This document shows positions 47,247 through 60,580 of a stretch of DNA of 64,000 nt, in pieces; within the stretch, counting starts at the first letter, position 1, and each line of letters opens with the position of its first letter. The stretch is taken from positions 1 to 64,000 of the forward strand of contig NYMS01000043.1 in assembly GCA_002529455.1 (NCBI GenBank). The letters are read 5' to 3'. The translations under genes and the position numbers were made by a program. This DNA comes from Glycomyces fuscus. Its GTDB lineage: Bacteria; Actinomycetota; Actinomycetes; Streptosporangiales; Streptosporangiaceae. The notes under the pieces are model-generated. The model did not search any database. It was not told the DNA's origin and saw only the letters and a program-made list of their open reading frames with translations.

Positions 47247-47268
47247 GTGTCGAACAGGAGTTCGACAC
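47247..47268. promoter_or_regulatory. LexA (SOS) box
   Basis: TCGAAC-N4-GTTCGA at 47250-47265 is the exact actinobacterial SOS-box form; the symmetry extends to 9 bases per arm. On the plus strand TTGACG (47213-47218) with a 17-base spacer to TTAACT lies just upstream, so it could cover the start of an unannotated plus-strand transcript. In the other direction it is 115 bases before the acetyltransferase. Confidence 0.65.
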
Positions 47269-47389
47269 CACTCCGTCGGACCCCCCTCCGGCGGGAGGGC
47301 GGCGCGGCCGGGTTGGGGAGGGGAAGCCCCACGTCCGGCAGGCGCGCCGCCCGGCCCCGTCCGGTCGCCAGTCCCCGGCCTCCGGACAC

Positions 47390-47429
47390 GACGAGAACCG
47401 GCGTCCCGTCGGGGTCGCCGGTTCTCGTC
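47390..47429 (-). terminator. terminator of bldD
   Basis: A perfect 14-bp stem (GACGAGAACCGGCG at 47390 with 47416-47429) and 12-base loop, 42 bases past the bldD stop. Confidence 0.7.
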
Positions 47430-47470
47430 GAGCGGGTGCGTGTCCTCGGTCGGTCCGGTGTCAGGACCGG

Positions 47471-47965
47471 TCAGAAGGCGTCGACCGCGCGGCGCGCCTC
47501 GGGGTCGAGGACGCCCCAGTTGATGAGCTCCTCGGTCAGGTCGCCGGGCGACTTGTCGTAGATGACCGCGAGTGAGCGCAGGTCCTCCTGGCGGATGGAG
47601 AGCACCCGCCCGTTGTAGTCACCCCGCTGGCTCTGGATCGTGGCGACGTAGCGGGACAGCGGCCCGGCCTTCTCCTGCGGCAGCTGCTGCATGCGCTCCA
47701 GGTCGATGACCAGCTTGGGCGTGGGGCCCAGCGGGGTGGGAGCCGCGCCGCCCGGCAGCAGCTCCGACATCGGCACACCGTAGAAGTCCGCCAGCTCGGC
47801 GAGCTTCTGGACGGTGACGGCGCGGTCGCCGCGCTCGTAGGAGCCCACCACGACGGCCTTCCAGCGACCGTGGGACTTCTCTTCCACCCCGTGCAGGGAC
47901 AGGCCCTGCTGGGTGCGGATGGCACGCAGTCGCGCACCGAGGGACTTCGCGTATTCGGATGGCAT
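47471..47965 (-). CDS. bldD: developmental regulator BldD
   Basis: A 164-residue XRE-type repressor nearly identical in layout to streptomycete BldD, the c-di-GMP-responsive switch that holds off sporulation genes. The N-terminal helix-turn-helix domain is EYAKSLGARLRAIRTQQGLS and SYERGDRAVTVQKLAELADF. The C-terminal domain has the ligand signature Arg114-Gly-Asp116 and Arg125-Gln-Glu-Asp128 (RGD-X8-RQED), which binds the tetrameric c-di-GMP cage. ATG 47965. A BldD box lies in its own promoter, and pyrR is divergent, as in Streptomyces. Confidence 0.97.
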   Translation of the reverse strand: MPSEYAKSLGARLRAIRTQQGLSLHGVEEKSHGRWKAVVVGSYERGDRAVTVQKLAELADFYGVPMSELLPGGAAPTPLGPTPKLVIDLERMQQLPQEKAGPLSRYVATIQSQRGDYNGRVLSIRQEDLRSLAVIYDKSPGDLTEELINWGVLDPEARRAVDAF

Positions 47966-48085
47966 CTTCTTGTCGCTCCCGGCCGTGACAGTGGCTGGCG
48001 TGGTGGGGGGACGTCCGCTCGTACTCGGCGGGCCGCCTGGGCGGTCCAGCGGATGGTCACGGGATGCAACCCCACCCGGCAGTGG

Positions 48086-48126
48086 TTACAGACAGTGACG
48101 GTAGGGGGGTCTGCCTTCCAGGTCAA
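48086..48126 (-). promoter_or_regulatory. bldD promoter with BldD autoregulatory box
   Basis: Minus-strand TTGACC (48121-48126), 17 bases, TACCGT (48098-48103). The site TTAC-N5-GTGA (48086-48098) fits the BldD consensus TNAC-N5-GTNA and covers the transcription start, as expected for autorepression. Confidence 0.7.
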
Positions 48127-48275
48127 GCCGTTGGTGTGAAACGCGACTAATCGGTGGCCAAACCGTGCGTAAGTGAGACACCTCTCATGTGGGGACCGAA
48201 CGGGACGAGCCGTGCGTCAGGATGGCACGAAAAGCCCGCTCCTCCTGGGTATTTCAGGTTTTTGCCGCTTCGTAG

Positions 48276-49195
<920 letters not shown>

Positions 49196-49196
<1 letters not shown>

Positions 49197-50104
49197 TGCG
49201 ACACCTGCTCTCCACCGGCGACCTCAGCCGCGACGAGGCCACGCTCATCCTGGACACCGCCGCCGAACTCGCCCAGGTCGGCGACCGCTCCGTCAAGAAG
49301 CTGCCCACCCTGCGCGGGCGCACCGTGGTCAACCTCTTCTACGAGGACTCCACCCGCACCCGCACCTCCTTCGAGCTGGCCGCCAAGCGCCTGTCCGCGG
49401 ACGTCATCAACTTCTCCGCCAAGGGCTCCAGCGTCTCCAAGGGCGAGAGCCTCAAGGACACCGCGCTGACCCTCCAGGCCATGGGCGCCGACGGCGTCGT
49501 CATCCGGCACAGCGCCTCCGGCGCCGCCCACCGCCTCGCCAACTGGGTCGACGGGTCCGTCCTCAACGCGGGCGACGGCACCCACGAACACCCCACCCAG
49601 GCCCTGCTGGACGCCTTCACCATGCGCTCGCGCCTGGGGCGCCTGGAGGGGCTGCGGGTGGCCGTCGTCGGCGACATCCTGCACAGTCGGGTCGCCCGCT
49701 CCAACGTGCTGCTGCTCACCACCCTGGGCGCGCACGTCACCCTGGTCGCGCCGCCCACCCTGCTGCCGGTCTCGGTGCACACCTGGCCGTGCGAGGTCTC
49801 CTACGACCTCGACGGCGTCCTGCCCAAGTCCGACGTCGTCATGATGCTGCGCGTACAGGCCGAGCGCATGCACGAGTCCTTCTTCCCGTCCACGCGCGAG
49901 TACAGCCGCAACTACGGCCTGGACGGCGAGCGCCTCTCCCGCATGCCCCAGGACGCGATCGTCATGCACCCCGGCCCGATGGTCCGCGGCATGGAGATCT
50001 CCGCCGAGGTCGCCGACTCGCCCCGCTGCACCGTCACCGAGCAGGTCGCCAACGGCGTCAGCCTGCGCATGGCCGTGCTCTACCTGCTGCTCGGCGGCTC
50101 CTGA
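49196..50104 (+). CDS. pyrB: aspartate carbamoyltransferase catalytic subunit
   Basis: A 302-residue enzyme forming N-carbamoyl-aspartate, the committed pyrimidine step. It has the carbamoyl-phosphate site [26 protein letters not shown], and [11 protein letters not shown] with the 240s loop Arg/Pro region ([12 protein letters not shown]). The gene overlaps pyrR by one base (TGATG) and no pyrI regulatory subunit follows, as in other actinobacteria. Confidence 0.97.
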
Positions 50105-50252
50105 GAGCCAGGTGCCGCCCGCGCCCCGCAGCCACCGCATCCGGGGGACGCGGGCCCGCCCCGGACCCCGCCGCGCCCCGACCGGACGGGCGCGCCCGGG
50201 GGACCCGGCGCCGCCCCTCCCCACCCCAGAACACGAGGAAGCCAACATCGCG

Positions 50253-51554
50253 ATGCCCGACACCCACGGACCGCACCTGATCCGCGGCGCCCGCCCGCTC
50301 GGCGGCGACCCCGTCGACCTGCTCCTGGCCGACGGCCGGATCGCCGCGACCGGCCGGGACCTGGACGCCCCCGAGGGGGCCCGGACCGTCGACGCGGCCG
50401 GCCTGGTCGCCCTGCCGGGCCTGGTGGACCTGCACACCCACCTGCGCGAGCCCGGACGCGAGGACGCCGAGACCGTCGCCACCGGCTCCCGCTCCGCCGC
50501 CATGGGCGGTTACACCGCCGTCCACGCCATGGCCAACACCGACCCCGTCGCCGACACCGCCGGGGTCGTCGAGCAGGTCTGGCGCCTGGGCCGCGAGGCC
50601 GGGTACTGCGACGTGCGCCCCGTCGGAGCCGTCACCGTCGGCCTGGCCGGGGAGCGCCTCTCCGAGATCGGCGCCATGGCCGACTCCGCCGCGGGCGTGC
50701 GCGTCTTCTCCGACGACGGCCTGTGCGTCTCCGACGCCCTGCTCATGCGCCGCGCCCTGGAGTACGTCAAGGCCTTCGGCGGCGTCATCGCCCAGCACGC
50801 CCAGGAACCGCGCCTGACCCAGGGCGCCCAGATGAACGAGGGCTGCGTCTCCGACCGCCTCGGCCTGCCCGGCTGGCCCGCGGTCGCCGAGGAGGCGATC
50901 ATCGCCCGCGACTGCCTGCTGGCACAGCACGTGGGCTCGCGCCTGCACGTGTGCCACGTCTCCACCAAGGGCTCGGTCGACATCATCCGCTGGGCCAAGG
51001 CCCGCGGCTGCGACGTCACCGCCGAGGTCACTCCCCACCACCTGCTCCTGACCGAGGAGCTGGTGGAGAGCTACGATCCCGTCTACAAGGTCAACCCGCC
51101 GCTGCGCACCGCCGAGGACGTCCAGGCGCTGCGCGAGGGGCTGGCCGACGGCACCATCGACATCGTCGCCACCGACCACGCCCCCCATCCCGTGGAGGCC
51201 AAGGAGACCGAGTGGTCCACCGCCGCCATGGGAATGGTCGGACTGGAGACGGCGTTGGCGGTCGTGCAGCGCACGATGGTCGACACCGGTCTCCTGACCT
51301 GGTCCGACGTCGCCGACCGCATGTCGGCGGCACCGGCCCGTATCGGCCGCGTCCACGACCACGGACGTGACCTGGCCGTCGGCGAGCCCGCCAACGTCGT
51401 CCTGTACGACCCGGCCGCGCCCGTCGACGTGGACGGAGCGGCGATGGCCAGCAAGAGCGGCAACACCCCCTTCCGGGGCATGACCCTGCCCGGCCGGGTG
51501 CGCGCCACGTTCCTGCGCGGCGCCCCGACCGTCCTGGAAGGGAAGATCCAGTGA
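50253..51554 (+). CDS. pyrC: dihydroorotase
   Basis: A 433-residue amidohydrolase closing carbamoyl-aspartate to dihydroorotate, of the class I type. Metal ligands are in [28 protein letters not shown] and [17 protein letters not shown] 50253 has GAGGAA about 12 bases upstream; the 148-base gap after pyrB shows no gene. Its TGA overlaps the carA GTG. The small membrane-protein gene that separates pyrC and carA in Streptomyces coelicolor is missing here. Confidence 0.96.
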   Translation: MPDTHGPHLIRGARPLGGDPVDLLLADGRIAATGRDLDAPEGARTVDAAGLVALPGLVDLHTHLREPGREDAETVATGSRSAAMGGYTAVHAMANTDPVADTAGVVEQVWRLGREAGYCDVRPVGAVTVGLAGERLSEIGAMADSAAGVRVFSDDGLCVSDALLMRRALEYVKAFGGVIAQHAQEPRLTQGAQMNEGCVSDRLGLPGWPAVAEEAIIARDCLLAQHVGSRLHVCHVSTKGSVDIIRWAKARGCDVTAEVTPHHLLLTEELVESYDPVYKVNPPLRTAEDVQALREGLADGTIDIVATDHAPHPVEAKETEWSTAAMGMVGLETALAVVQRTMVDTGLLTWSDVADRMSAAPARIGRVHDHGRDLAVGEPANVVLYDPAAPVDVDGAAMASKSGNTPFRGMTLPGRVRATFLRGAPTVLEGKIQ

Positions 51555-52741
51555 GCACAGCACAGAACACCCGGGCCGCCGCCGGCCCGGAGGAGGGGGC
51601 GAACGTGTCCGAGAGCGGACCCGCGATTCTGGTACTCGAGGACGGCCGGGTCTTCCACGGCCGGTCCTTCGGCGCCGCAGGGGAGACCTTCGGCGAGGCG
51701 GTCTTCAACACCGGCATGACCGGCTACCAGGAGACCCTCACCGATCCCTCCTACCACCGCCAGATCGTGGTGATGACCGCCCCCCACATCGGCAACACCG
51801 GCGTCAACGACGACGACCCCGAGTCCGGCCGCATCTGGGTCGCCGGGTACGTCGTGCGCGAGCCCGCCCGCATCACCTCCAACTGGCGCGCCCAGCGCAC
51901 CCTGGACGAGGAGCTGCGCCGCCAGGGCGTGGTGGGCATCTCCCTCACCGGCACCCGCGCACTCACCCGCCACCTGCGCGACAGGGGCGTCATGCGCGCC
52001 GCCATCAGCACCACCGAGACCGACCCGCAGGCCCTGCTGGAGCGCGTGCGCCGGCAGCCCGCCATGGCCGGGGCCGACCTGGCCGCCGAGGTCACCACGC
52101 GCGAGTCCTACGAGGTCGTGCCGCCCGAGGGCGTGCCCGTCCGCTTCCACGTCGCCGCCGTGGACCTGGGCATCAAGGCCATGACCCCCCAGCGCCTGGC
52201 CGAGCGGGGGTGCCGGGTCACCGTGCTGCCCGCCACCGCCACCACCGAGGACATCCTCGCCCTGGACCCGGACGGGGTCTTCTTCAGCAACGGCCCCGGC
52301 GACCCCGCCACCGCCGACGGCCCCGTCACCGCCATGCGCGGGGTCCTGGAGGCGGGCAGGCCGCTCTTCGGCATCTGCTTCGGCAACCAGATCCTGGGCC
52401 GGGCCCTGGACCTGGGCACCTACAAGCTGCCCTTCGGGCACCGGGGCATCAACCAGCCGGTGATCGACACCCGCTCCGGCAGGGTCGCCATCACCAGCCA
52501 GAACCACGGCTTCGCGGTCGACGCCCCCCTCGACACGCCCTTCGACACCCCCTACGGCCGGGCCGAGGTCAGCCACATCGGCCTCAACGACCGGGTCGTC
52601 GAGGGCCTGCGGTTGCTGGACCGGCCCGCGTTCAGCGTCCAGTTCCACCCCGAGGCCGCCGCCGGCCCCCACGACGCCGCCGAACTCTTCGACGCGTTCG
52701 TCGACCTGATGTCCGCCCAGCCCGCTCCGGCTGCCAAGTAG
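51551..52741 (+). CDS. carA: carbamoyl-phosphate synthase small (glutaminase) subunit
   Basis: A 396-residue class-I glutaminase that passes ammonia to CarB. The N-terminal domain has [18 protein letters not shown] and [14 protein letters not shown]. The glutaminase triad lies in [13 protein letters not shown] (nucleophile Cys) and [12 protein letters not shown] (His, Glu). GTG 51551 overlaps the pyrC stop (GTGA) with GAAGGGA upstream. GTG 51605, preceded by GGAGGAGG, is an equally plausible start that fits the family N terminus. Confidence 0.95.
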   Translation: MSTAQNTRAAAGPEEGANVSESGPAILVLEDGRVFHGRSFGAAGETFGEAVFNTGMTGYQETLTDPSYHRQIVVMTAPHIGNTGVNDDDPESGRIWVAGYVVREPARITSNWRAQRTLDEELRRQGVVGISLTGTRALTRHLRDRGVMRAAISTTETDPQALLERVRRQPAMAGADLAAEVTTRESYEVVPPEGVPVRFHVAAVDLGIKAMTPQRLAERGCRVTVLPATATTEDILALDPDGVFFSNGPGDPATADGPVTAMRGVLEAGRPLFGICFGNQILGRALDLGTYKLPFGHRGINQPVIDTRSGRVAITSQNHGFAVDAPLDTPFDTPYGRAEVSHIGLNDRVVEGLRLLDRPAFSVQFHPEAAAGPHDAAELFDAFVDLMSAQPAPAAK

Positions 52742-52757
52742 CAAGAGGGAACACAGC

Positions 52758-56060
<3,303 letters not shown>

Positions 56061-56089
56061 GAGGCCGCGCCCCTTCGGGGGGCTCCGCC

Positions 56090-56213
56090 CCGTGTTCGGG
56101 CGCCCGGGGAGCGGGAATCGGGGTGGAGCAGGCACAGCGGTGGCGCGGGCGGGCGGGTCGGCGAGGAACGAGCCCACCCGCCCGCGCCACCTCCAGAACC
56201 CCGCGGGCGCCCG
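56090..56213 (+). repeat. structured intergenic repeat, unit A
   Basis: The first 28 bases (from 56090) and last 26 bases (56188-56213) are identical to those of unit B. The centre contains a perfect 15-bp stem (GGTGGCGCGGGCGGG, about 56139, with its complement near 56178-56192) whose loop includes CGAGGAACGAGCC. CGGGCGCCCG, itself a palindrome, occurs at both ends. Confidence 0.8.
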
Positions 56214-56226
56214 TGTTTCCTGTGGA

Positions 56227-56348
56227 CCTCCGCTTCGCTTCGGTCCGTGTTCGGGCGCCCGGGGAGCGGGAACCTTCGGTGTCTTCCGTGCGATGGCTCG
56301 TTCCTCGCGATCGCACGTCCGACACCTCCAGAACCCCGCGGGCGCCCG
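56227..56348 (+). repeat. structured intergenic repeat, unit B
   Basis: Begins with the 35 bases also found at 5984-6018 (minus strand). The ends match unit A exactly, but the centre differs: a nested hairpin GGTGTC...GTGCGAT with ATCGCAC...GACACC, and the loop GGCTCGTTCCTCG is the exact reverse complement of the unit A loop segment. Confidence 0.8.
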
Positions 56349-56405
56349 AACCGGCCCCCGCAAGCTGAGGCCGGTTCGACGGCAGGACCCGGGCTGTGCC
56401 CCTTG

Positions 56406-56440
56406 CCTCTGCTTCGCTTCGGCCCGCGTCCGGGGGCGCC
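56406..56440 (+). repeat. intergenic repeat, decayed unit C
   Basis: CCTCTGCTTCGCTTCGG and following bases match the left end of unit B at roughly three quarters of positions. It runs into the next hairpin. Confidence 0.5.
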
Positions 56441-56466
56441 GTGGACATACCGTCCACGGCGCCCCC
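56432..56466 (+). terminator. 15-bp hairpin before pyrK
   Basis: A perfect 15-bp stem (56432-56446 with 56452-56466) and 5-base loop ATACC, without a U-run. It may end carB transcription or be part of the repeat region; candidate pyrK -10-like sequence TATACG follows at 56470. Confidence 0.5.
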
Positions 56467-56568
56467 GCCTATACGGTTGGCGCACAGGACGACGCAGGAA
56501 TTCCAGAGGGGGGAGGGCGGCGCCGACGCCCCGGTGTCCGCGACACCGGGCTCCGGCGCCACGACCTG

Positions 56569-57468
56569 ATGAGCGACAACGGACCGGTGCAGACCAGGTG
56601 CCCCGTGCTGAACGTGCGCAGGGTGGACGCCTACTACGCCATCACCGTGGTCGCCCCGGGCATCGCCGAGCGGTTCCGCTCCGGGCAGTTCGTTTCGGTG
56701 GCCGTGGGCGGTGACCACTCCAGCACCCTGCTGCGCCGCCCCTTCGCCATCCACGACGTCAAACCCGACTACGGCGGCACCGTCGAGTTCCTGTTCTCGG
56801 TGCGCGGCACCGGCACCGCCTGGCTGTCCGAGCGCAGGTCGCGCGACCTGCTGGACGTGGTCGGCCCCCTGGGCCGCCCCTTCCCGCTGCCCCGCGAGCC
56901 GGTCAACTGCGTGCTGGTGGGCGGGGGGTCGGGCAGCGCCCCGCTGTTCCCGCTCGCCCAGTCGCTGCGCAGGCGCGGCTGCCGGGTGGACTTCGTCCTG
57001 GGGGCGGCCTCCGCCGACCGGGTGTTCAGCGCCATCACCGCCCGCCGCATCGCCGAGACGGCCGTCTTCACCACCGACGACGGCTCCTTCGGCACCCGCG
57101 GCCGCGTCACCGACGTCCTGGGCAGGGTGATCGAGGACTGCCGCTCCGACGCCGTCTACGCCTGCGGCCCCATGCCGATGCTGCGCGCGGTGACCTCCGT
57201 GGCGGGCAGCCACGGCATCCCCGTCCAGGTGGCGGTGGAGGAGACCATGGCCTGCGGCACCGGGATCTGCATGACCTGCGTCATCCCGGTGGTGGGCGAG
57301 GACGGCATCACCCGCATGGTGCGCTCCTGCGTGGACGGCCCGGTCTTCCGGGGCGAGCAGGTGCGCTTCGACGACGTGGGCAAGATCCCCTTCGACGCCC
57401 TGGGCGCCCCGGGCTGGAAGGCCTCCAGCGCCGCCCGCGCGGCGGAGACGGCCCGCGACATCGCCTGA
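56569..57468 (+). CDS. pyrK: dihydroorotate dehydrogenase electron-transfer subunit
   Basis: A 299-residue FAD/[2Fe-2S] protein that passes electrons from dihydroorotate dehydrogenase to NAD+. It has the FAD site RRPFAIHD, the NAD-binding LVGGGSGSAPLFPLAQ, and the iron-sulfur Cys set in CGTGICMTC plus RSCVDGPVF. ATG 56569 lacks an obvious ribosome binding site. It sits 508 bases after carB behind repeats and hairpins, so it may have its own promoter, and it precedes pyrD by 37 bases. Confidence 0.93.
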   Translation: MSDNGPVQTRCPVLNVRRVDAYYAITVVAPGIAERFRSGQFVSVAVGGDHSSTLLRRPFAIHDVKPDYGGTVEFLFSVRGTGTAWLSERRSRDLLDVVGPLGRPFPLPREPVNCVLVGGGSGSAPLFPLAQSLRRRGCRVDFVLGAASADRVFSAITARRIAETAVFTTDDGSFGTRGRVTDVLGRVIEDCRSDAVYACGPMPMLRAVTSVAGSHGIPVQVAVEETMACGTGICMTCVIPVVGEDGITRMVRSCVDGPVFRGEQVRFDDVGKIPFDALGAPGWKASSAARAAETARDIA

Positions 57469-57505
57469 GGGTCCCCCGCGCCCCGTCCCGGCCCCGACCA
57501 CCAGC

Positions 57506-58462
57506 ATGAAGTGGGAGAGAGTGAACGCAGACCTCAGGATCCGTCTGGGCGGCTGGGAGCTGCCCAACCCCGTGGTGACCGCCGCCGGGTGCGCCGGGGC
57601 GGGCCGCGAGCTGGCCCAGTTCTTCGACATCGCCTCGATCGGCGCCGTCACCACCAAGTCGGTGATGCTGGAGCCCCACGCCGGTCGCCCGTCCCCGCGC
57701 ATGGCCGAGACGCCCAGCGGGATGCTCAGCACGACGGGCATGCAGGGCCCGGGCGTGGACGTGTTCCTCCAGCGGGACCTGCCCTGGCTGCTCTCCCGCG
57801 GCGGCCGGGCGATCGTGTCCGTCGCGGGCACGGGCGTGGGCGAGTTCGGTGAGCTCGCCAGACGCGTCTCCGCCGCCGACGGGGTCAGCGCGATCGAGGT
57901 CAACCTCTCCAGCCCGGACCCGGCCGACCCCTCGGGGCGCCGCTACGTCGACGACACCGCCCAGGCCGCGGCGGTCGTGCGGACGGTGCGCTCCCACACG
58001 CGCTCGGGGCTGCCGGTGCTGGCCAAGCTCGCCGCCGACGTCCCCGACGTGGTGGAGCTGGCGACCGCGTGCGTGGAGGCGCGCGCGGACGGGCTGTCCA
58101 TGGTCAACACGGTGCGCGGCATGGCCGTGGACACCCGCACGCTGCGCCCGGCGGTGGCCGGGGGGATGGGCGGGCTGTCGGGGCCGGCGATCCGCCCGCT
58201 GGCGGTGGGGTGCGTCTACCGGGTGCACGAGGCGCTGCCGGACGTGCCCATCATCGGGATGGGCGGGGTCCGCACGGGCGCCGACGTGGTGGAGTTCATG
58301 GCGGCCGGGGCCTCCGCGGTGGCGGTCGGCACGGTCAACTTCTCCGACCCCTCGGCGTGCGCCCGCGTGCTCCGCGAGTTCACCGAACTGCTGGAGGCCC
58401 GGGGGTTGAGACGGGCCGCCGACCTGGTGGGTGCCGCCCACCGGACGGGTGTGGGGGCGTGA
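57506..58462 (+). CDS. pyrD: dihydroorotate dehydrogenase, class 1B-like
   Basis: A 318-residue FMN barrel enzyme oxidising dihydroorotate to orotate, paired with pyrK. It has LPNPVVTAAGCAGAGRE, AVTTKSVMLEPHAGRPSPR, the catalytic loop region EVNLSSPDPADPSG and IIGMGGVRTGADVVEFMAAGASAVAVGT. At the active-site position class 1 enzymes carry Cys (NxSCPN); here Ser136 occupies it (NLSSPD), as in membrane class 2 enzymes. ATG 57506 is used; GTG 57521, close behind GGGAG, is an alternative. Confidence 0.92.
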   Translation: MKWERVNADLRIRLGGWELPNPVVTAAGCAGAGRELAQFFDIASIGAVTTKSVMLEPHAGRPSPRMAETPSGMLSTTGMQGPGVDVFLQRDLPWLLSRGGRAIVSVAGTGVGEFGELARRVSAADGVSAIEVNLSSPDPADPSGRRYVDDTAQAAAVVRTVRSHTRSGLPVLAKLAADVPDVVELATACVEARADGLSMVNTVRGMAVDTRTLRPAVAGGMGGLSGPAIRPLAVGCVYRVHEALPDVPIIGMGGVRTGADVVEFMAAGASAVAVGTVNFSDPSACARVLREFTELLEARGLRRAADLVGAAHRTGVGA

Positions 58463-58781
58463 CAGGTCGGGCACGGGGCGCACAAGGGCCCTGACCGGCC
58501 TGAACGGCGTTCAGATGGCGCTGTGCGACCAAACAGGCGCAATTGGTCTCTACCACTGTCCTCGCCGCCAAGACCCGCCTGCGGCCGTCTGGGGGGCCGT
58601 TACGGGGAAGTGACACGGGTGGGGCGCATGAAGCGGCTCATCCGGGGAACCGCACACCTTGATGGTGTGCACATGACAGCGAACGTGCATCCTCAGGTGC
58701 CGCGGTAAGCACGTCCGCAAGTACGTCCGTGCCTTGCACGCGCCGGCTCCGGCCGGCGGCACACGATGGGAGATACCGAAC
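58463..58781. other. gap between pyrD and pyrF
   Basis: 319 bases with no convincing gene. It includes TGGTCTCTACCA (58544-58555), two bases from the DasR core, and a 26-codon frame (58628-58708) without family resemblance or ribosome binding site. Confidence 0.5.
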
Positions 58782-59498
58782 ATGACCGAGACCACCGCGC
58801 CCGCCGCGCCCATCGCCGTGGCGCTCGACGCCAGGGACCTGGAGACCGCGGCCACCTGGGCCTCCGATGTCGCGCCGCACGTGAGCACGGTCAAGGTGGG
58901 CCTGGAGCTGTACCTGCGCTACGGGCCCGACGTGGTCAGCGCCGTGCGCGGCGCCAGCCGGCTGGGGGTCTTCCTCGACCTCAAGCTGCACGACATCCCG
59001 GCGACGGTCGCCGGTGCCGCGCGCAGCGTCGCGGGCCTGCGGCCCTCCATCCTCACCGTGCACGCCGGAGGAGGGGCGGACATGGTCCGGGCCGCGGTGG
59101 AGGCCGCGCCGGACACCAGGATCGCCGCCGTGACGGTGCTCACCTCGATGGACGAGGACGACCTGGAGCAGGTGGGGCTGCTCGGTCCGGCCCGCGACGC
59201 GGTGCGGCGCCTGGCGGTCCTGGCGGTGGGCGCCGGGGCACGCGCCCTGGTCTGCTCGCCGCAGGAGGTGGCCATGCTCCGCTCCGAGGTCGGGCCGGAC
59301 ATCACCCTCATCACGCCGGGCGTGCGCCCGGCGGGGGCGGACAGGGGCGACCAGTCGAGGGTGGCCACCCCGGAGGAGGCCGTGGCGGCGGGGGCGGACC
59401 TGTTGGTCATCGGCCGCCCCATCACCCGCGCGCCGGACCCGGGGGCGGCGGCGGCCTCCCTCGCGGCGGCCGTGCGGCGGGCCGGTGTCCGCGTCTAG
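58782..59498 (+). CDS. pyrF: orotidine 5'-phosphate decarboxylase
   Basis: A 238-residue barrel enzyme making UMP, last step of the pathway. It has the catalytic Asp-x-Lys-x-x-Asp in [39 protein letters not shown] and [17 protein letters not shown] 58782 has GGGAGA nine bases upstream. It completes the set of pyrimidine genes in this window from PyrR to UMP. Confidence 0.96.
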   Translation: MTETTAPAAPIAVALDARDLETAATWASDVAPHVSTVKVGLELYLRYGPDVVSAVRGASRLGVFLDLKLHDIPATVAGAARSVAGLRPSILTVHAGGGADMVRAAVEAAPDTRIAAVTVLTSMDEDDLEQVGLLGPARDAVRRLAVLAVGAGARALVCSPQEVAMLRSEVGPDITLITPGVRPAGADRGDQSRVATPEEAVAAGADLLVIGRPITRAPDPGAAAASLAAAVRRAGVRV

Positions 59499-59826
59499 GG
59501 AGCGAAGGGGAACGGGGGCGCGCGAGCACCCTTCGACGGTGTCGTGGGGTGCTGGGCGAAGGGAACGACGGTTCAGGGAGACGAACCCGTGCACAGGGCC
59601 TGACACGCCGAGTTATGTGTCACTGTCGGTCACTAATTTGGTGTGTCCGAAACTTGCCGAGCACTGCCGAGAGTGACCCGCGTCACCCCTGTGTGACCTG
59701 CGCTGGTGACACCCTTCGTGCTCCGTCCAATCGGGACCAAAGTCCTGGTTTTCGTCTCCGCATGCAGTCGGATAACAACTCTCTGTAGTTAGTTCGACGA
59801 AATAGCCGCTGAAAGGGCACTTTGCG

Positions 59827-59856
59827 TTGCCTAACAGGGGTCAGACCTACTAACTT
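59827..59856 (+). promoter_or_regulatory. promoter of mihF
   Basis: TTGCCT (59827-59832), 18 bases, TAACTT (59851-59856), with the start codon about 45 bases after the expected start site. The rest of the gap 59499-59906 is lower in GC than its surroundings and holds GTGAC/GTCAC inverted repeats near 59677 but no gene. Confidence 0.5.
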
Positions 59857-59906
59857 GCGCAGGCGTCCGCCCTCTACAAACGAGTAGAAATCCGAGGTGA
59901 CCCGGC

Positions 59907-60230
59907 GTGGCCCTTCCTCCCCTGACACCCGAACAGCGCACCGCGGCTCTGGAGAAGGCCGCTAAGGCCAGAAAAGAGCGCGCGGAGGTCAAGAACAAGC
60001 TGAAGAACGGCGGCATCTCGCTGTCCGAGGTCCTTTCCAACGGCCTCAAGGACGACGTCATCGGCAAGATGAAGGTTTCGGCTCTGCTCGAATCCCTTCC
60101 CGGCGTCGGCAAGGTCCGGGCCAAGCAGATCATGGAGCGGCTCAACATCGCCGAGTCGCGCCGTGTCCGCGGTCTGGGAACCAACCAGCGTGCCGCCCTC
60201 GAGGCCGAGTTCGGCGACCTCACCAAGTAG
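59907..60230 (+). CDS. mihF: actinobacterial integration host factor mIHF
   Basis: A 107-residue nucleoid protein specific to actinobacteria that bends DNA and supports recombination and sporulation. The N-terminal long helix is basic (LEKAAKARKERAEVKNKLK), and the helix-two-turn-helix DNA-binding part has VSALLESLPGVGKVRAKQIMERLNIAESRRVRGLG. GTG 59907 has GAGGTGA seven bases upstream. It lies between pyrF and gmk, as in Streptomyces. Confidence 0.97.
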   Translation: MALPPLTPEQRTAALEKAAKARKERAEVKNKLKNGGISLSEVLSNGLKDDVIGKMKVSALLESLPGVGKVRAKQIMERLNIAESRRVRGLGTNQRAALEAEFGDLTK

Positions 60231-60310
60231 TGCCAGGCATCACCCGCAGTACCGAGCAGTACCAGTAGCACCTGAACGCAGCAGTGCACCGGTCCGCCGC
60301 GTCCCCCACA

Positions 60311-60335
60311 GTCGCGGCGCACACCGCGCCGCGAC
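60311..60335 (+). terminator. terminator of mihF
   Basis: A perfect 10-bp stem (GTCGCGGCGC at 60311 with 60326-60335) and 5-base loop, 80 bases past the stop. Confidence 0.6.
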
Positions 60336-60426
60336 AGCGGCCGACCCCCGGTGAGCTCTGGCCGGGCCGCGGCCGGCGGACGGGTGGCCCCAGGTCACGA
60401 CCGTCCGCCGCGCCGCGGCCCGGTGG

Positions 60427-60442
60427 TATAAAGGAAGCTTCC
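60427..60442 (+). promoter_or_regulatory. gmk -10 box and adjacent palindrome
   Basis: TATAAA (60427-60432) is a good -10 box, immediately followed by the perfect palindrome GGAAGCTTCC (60433-60442), which would overlap the transcription start. No -35 is evident. The leader to gmk is about 140 bases; the gap 60231-60580 has no gene. Confidence 0.45.
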
Positions 60443-60580
60443 CGCGACCGTACGCGGACACCCCGCACACCAGACCGCCCGCACGGTGACGGCGTCCGGA
60501 CCGGCACCGGTCCCGGCGCGCGACGCGAGGGCCACGGCCCCGCCCGTGGCTGGCGGCCCGAAGGGAAGCCTCGAACACAC

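Noticed and set aside
47247..47561. A 104-codon plus-strand frame starting in the LexA box
   Set aside because: Arg/Pro/Ser-rich, antisense to the bldD end and to a terminator hairpin, without ribosome binding site. A transcript is possible, but the protein is not supported.
58628..58708. A 26-codon frame before pyrF as a leader peptide
   Set aside because: No enriched residues linked to pyrimidines, no terminator after it and no clear promoter.
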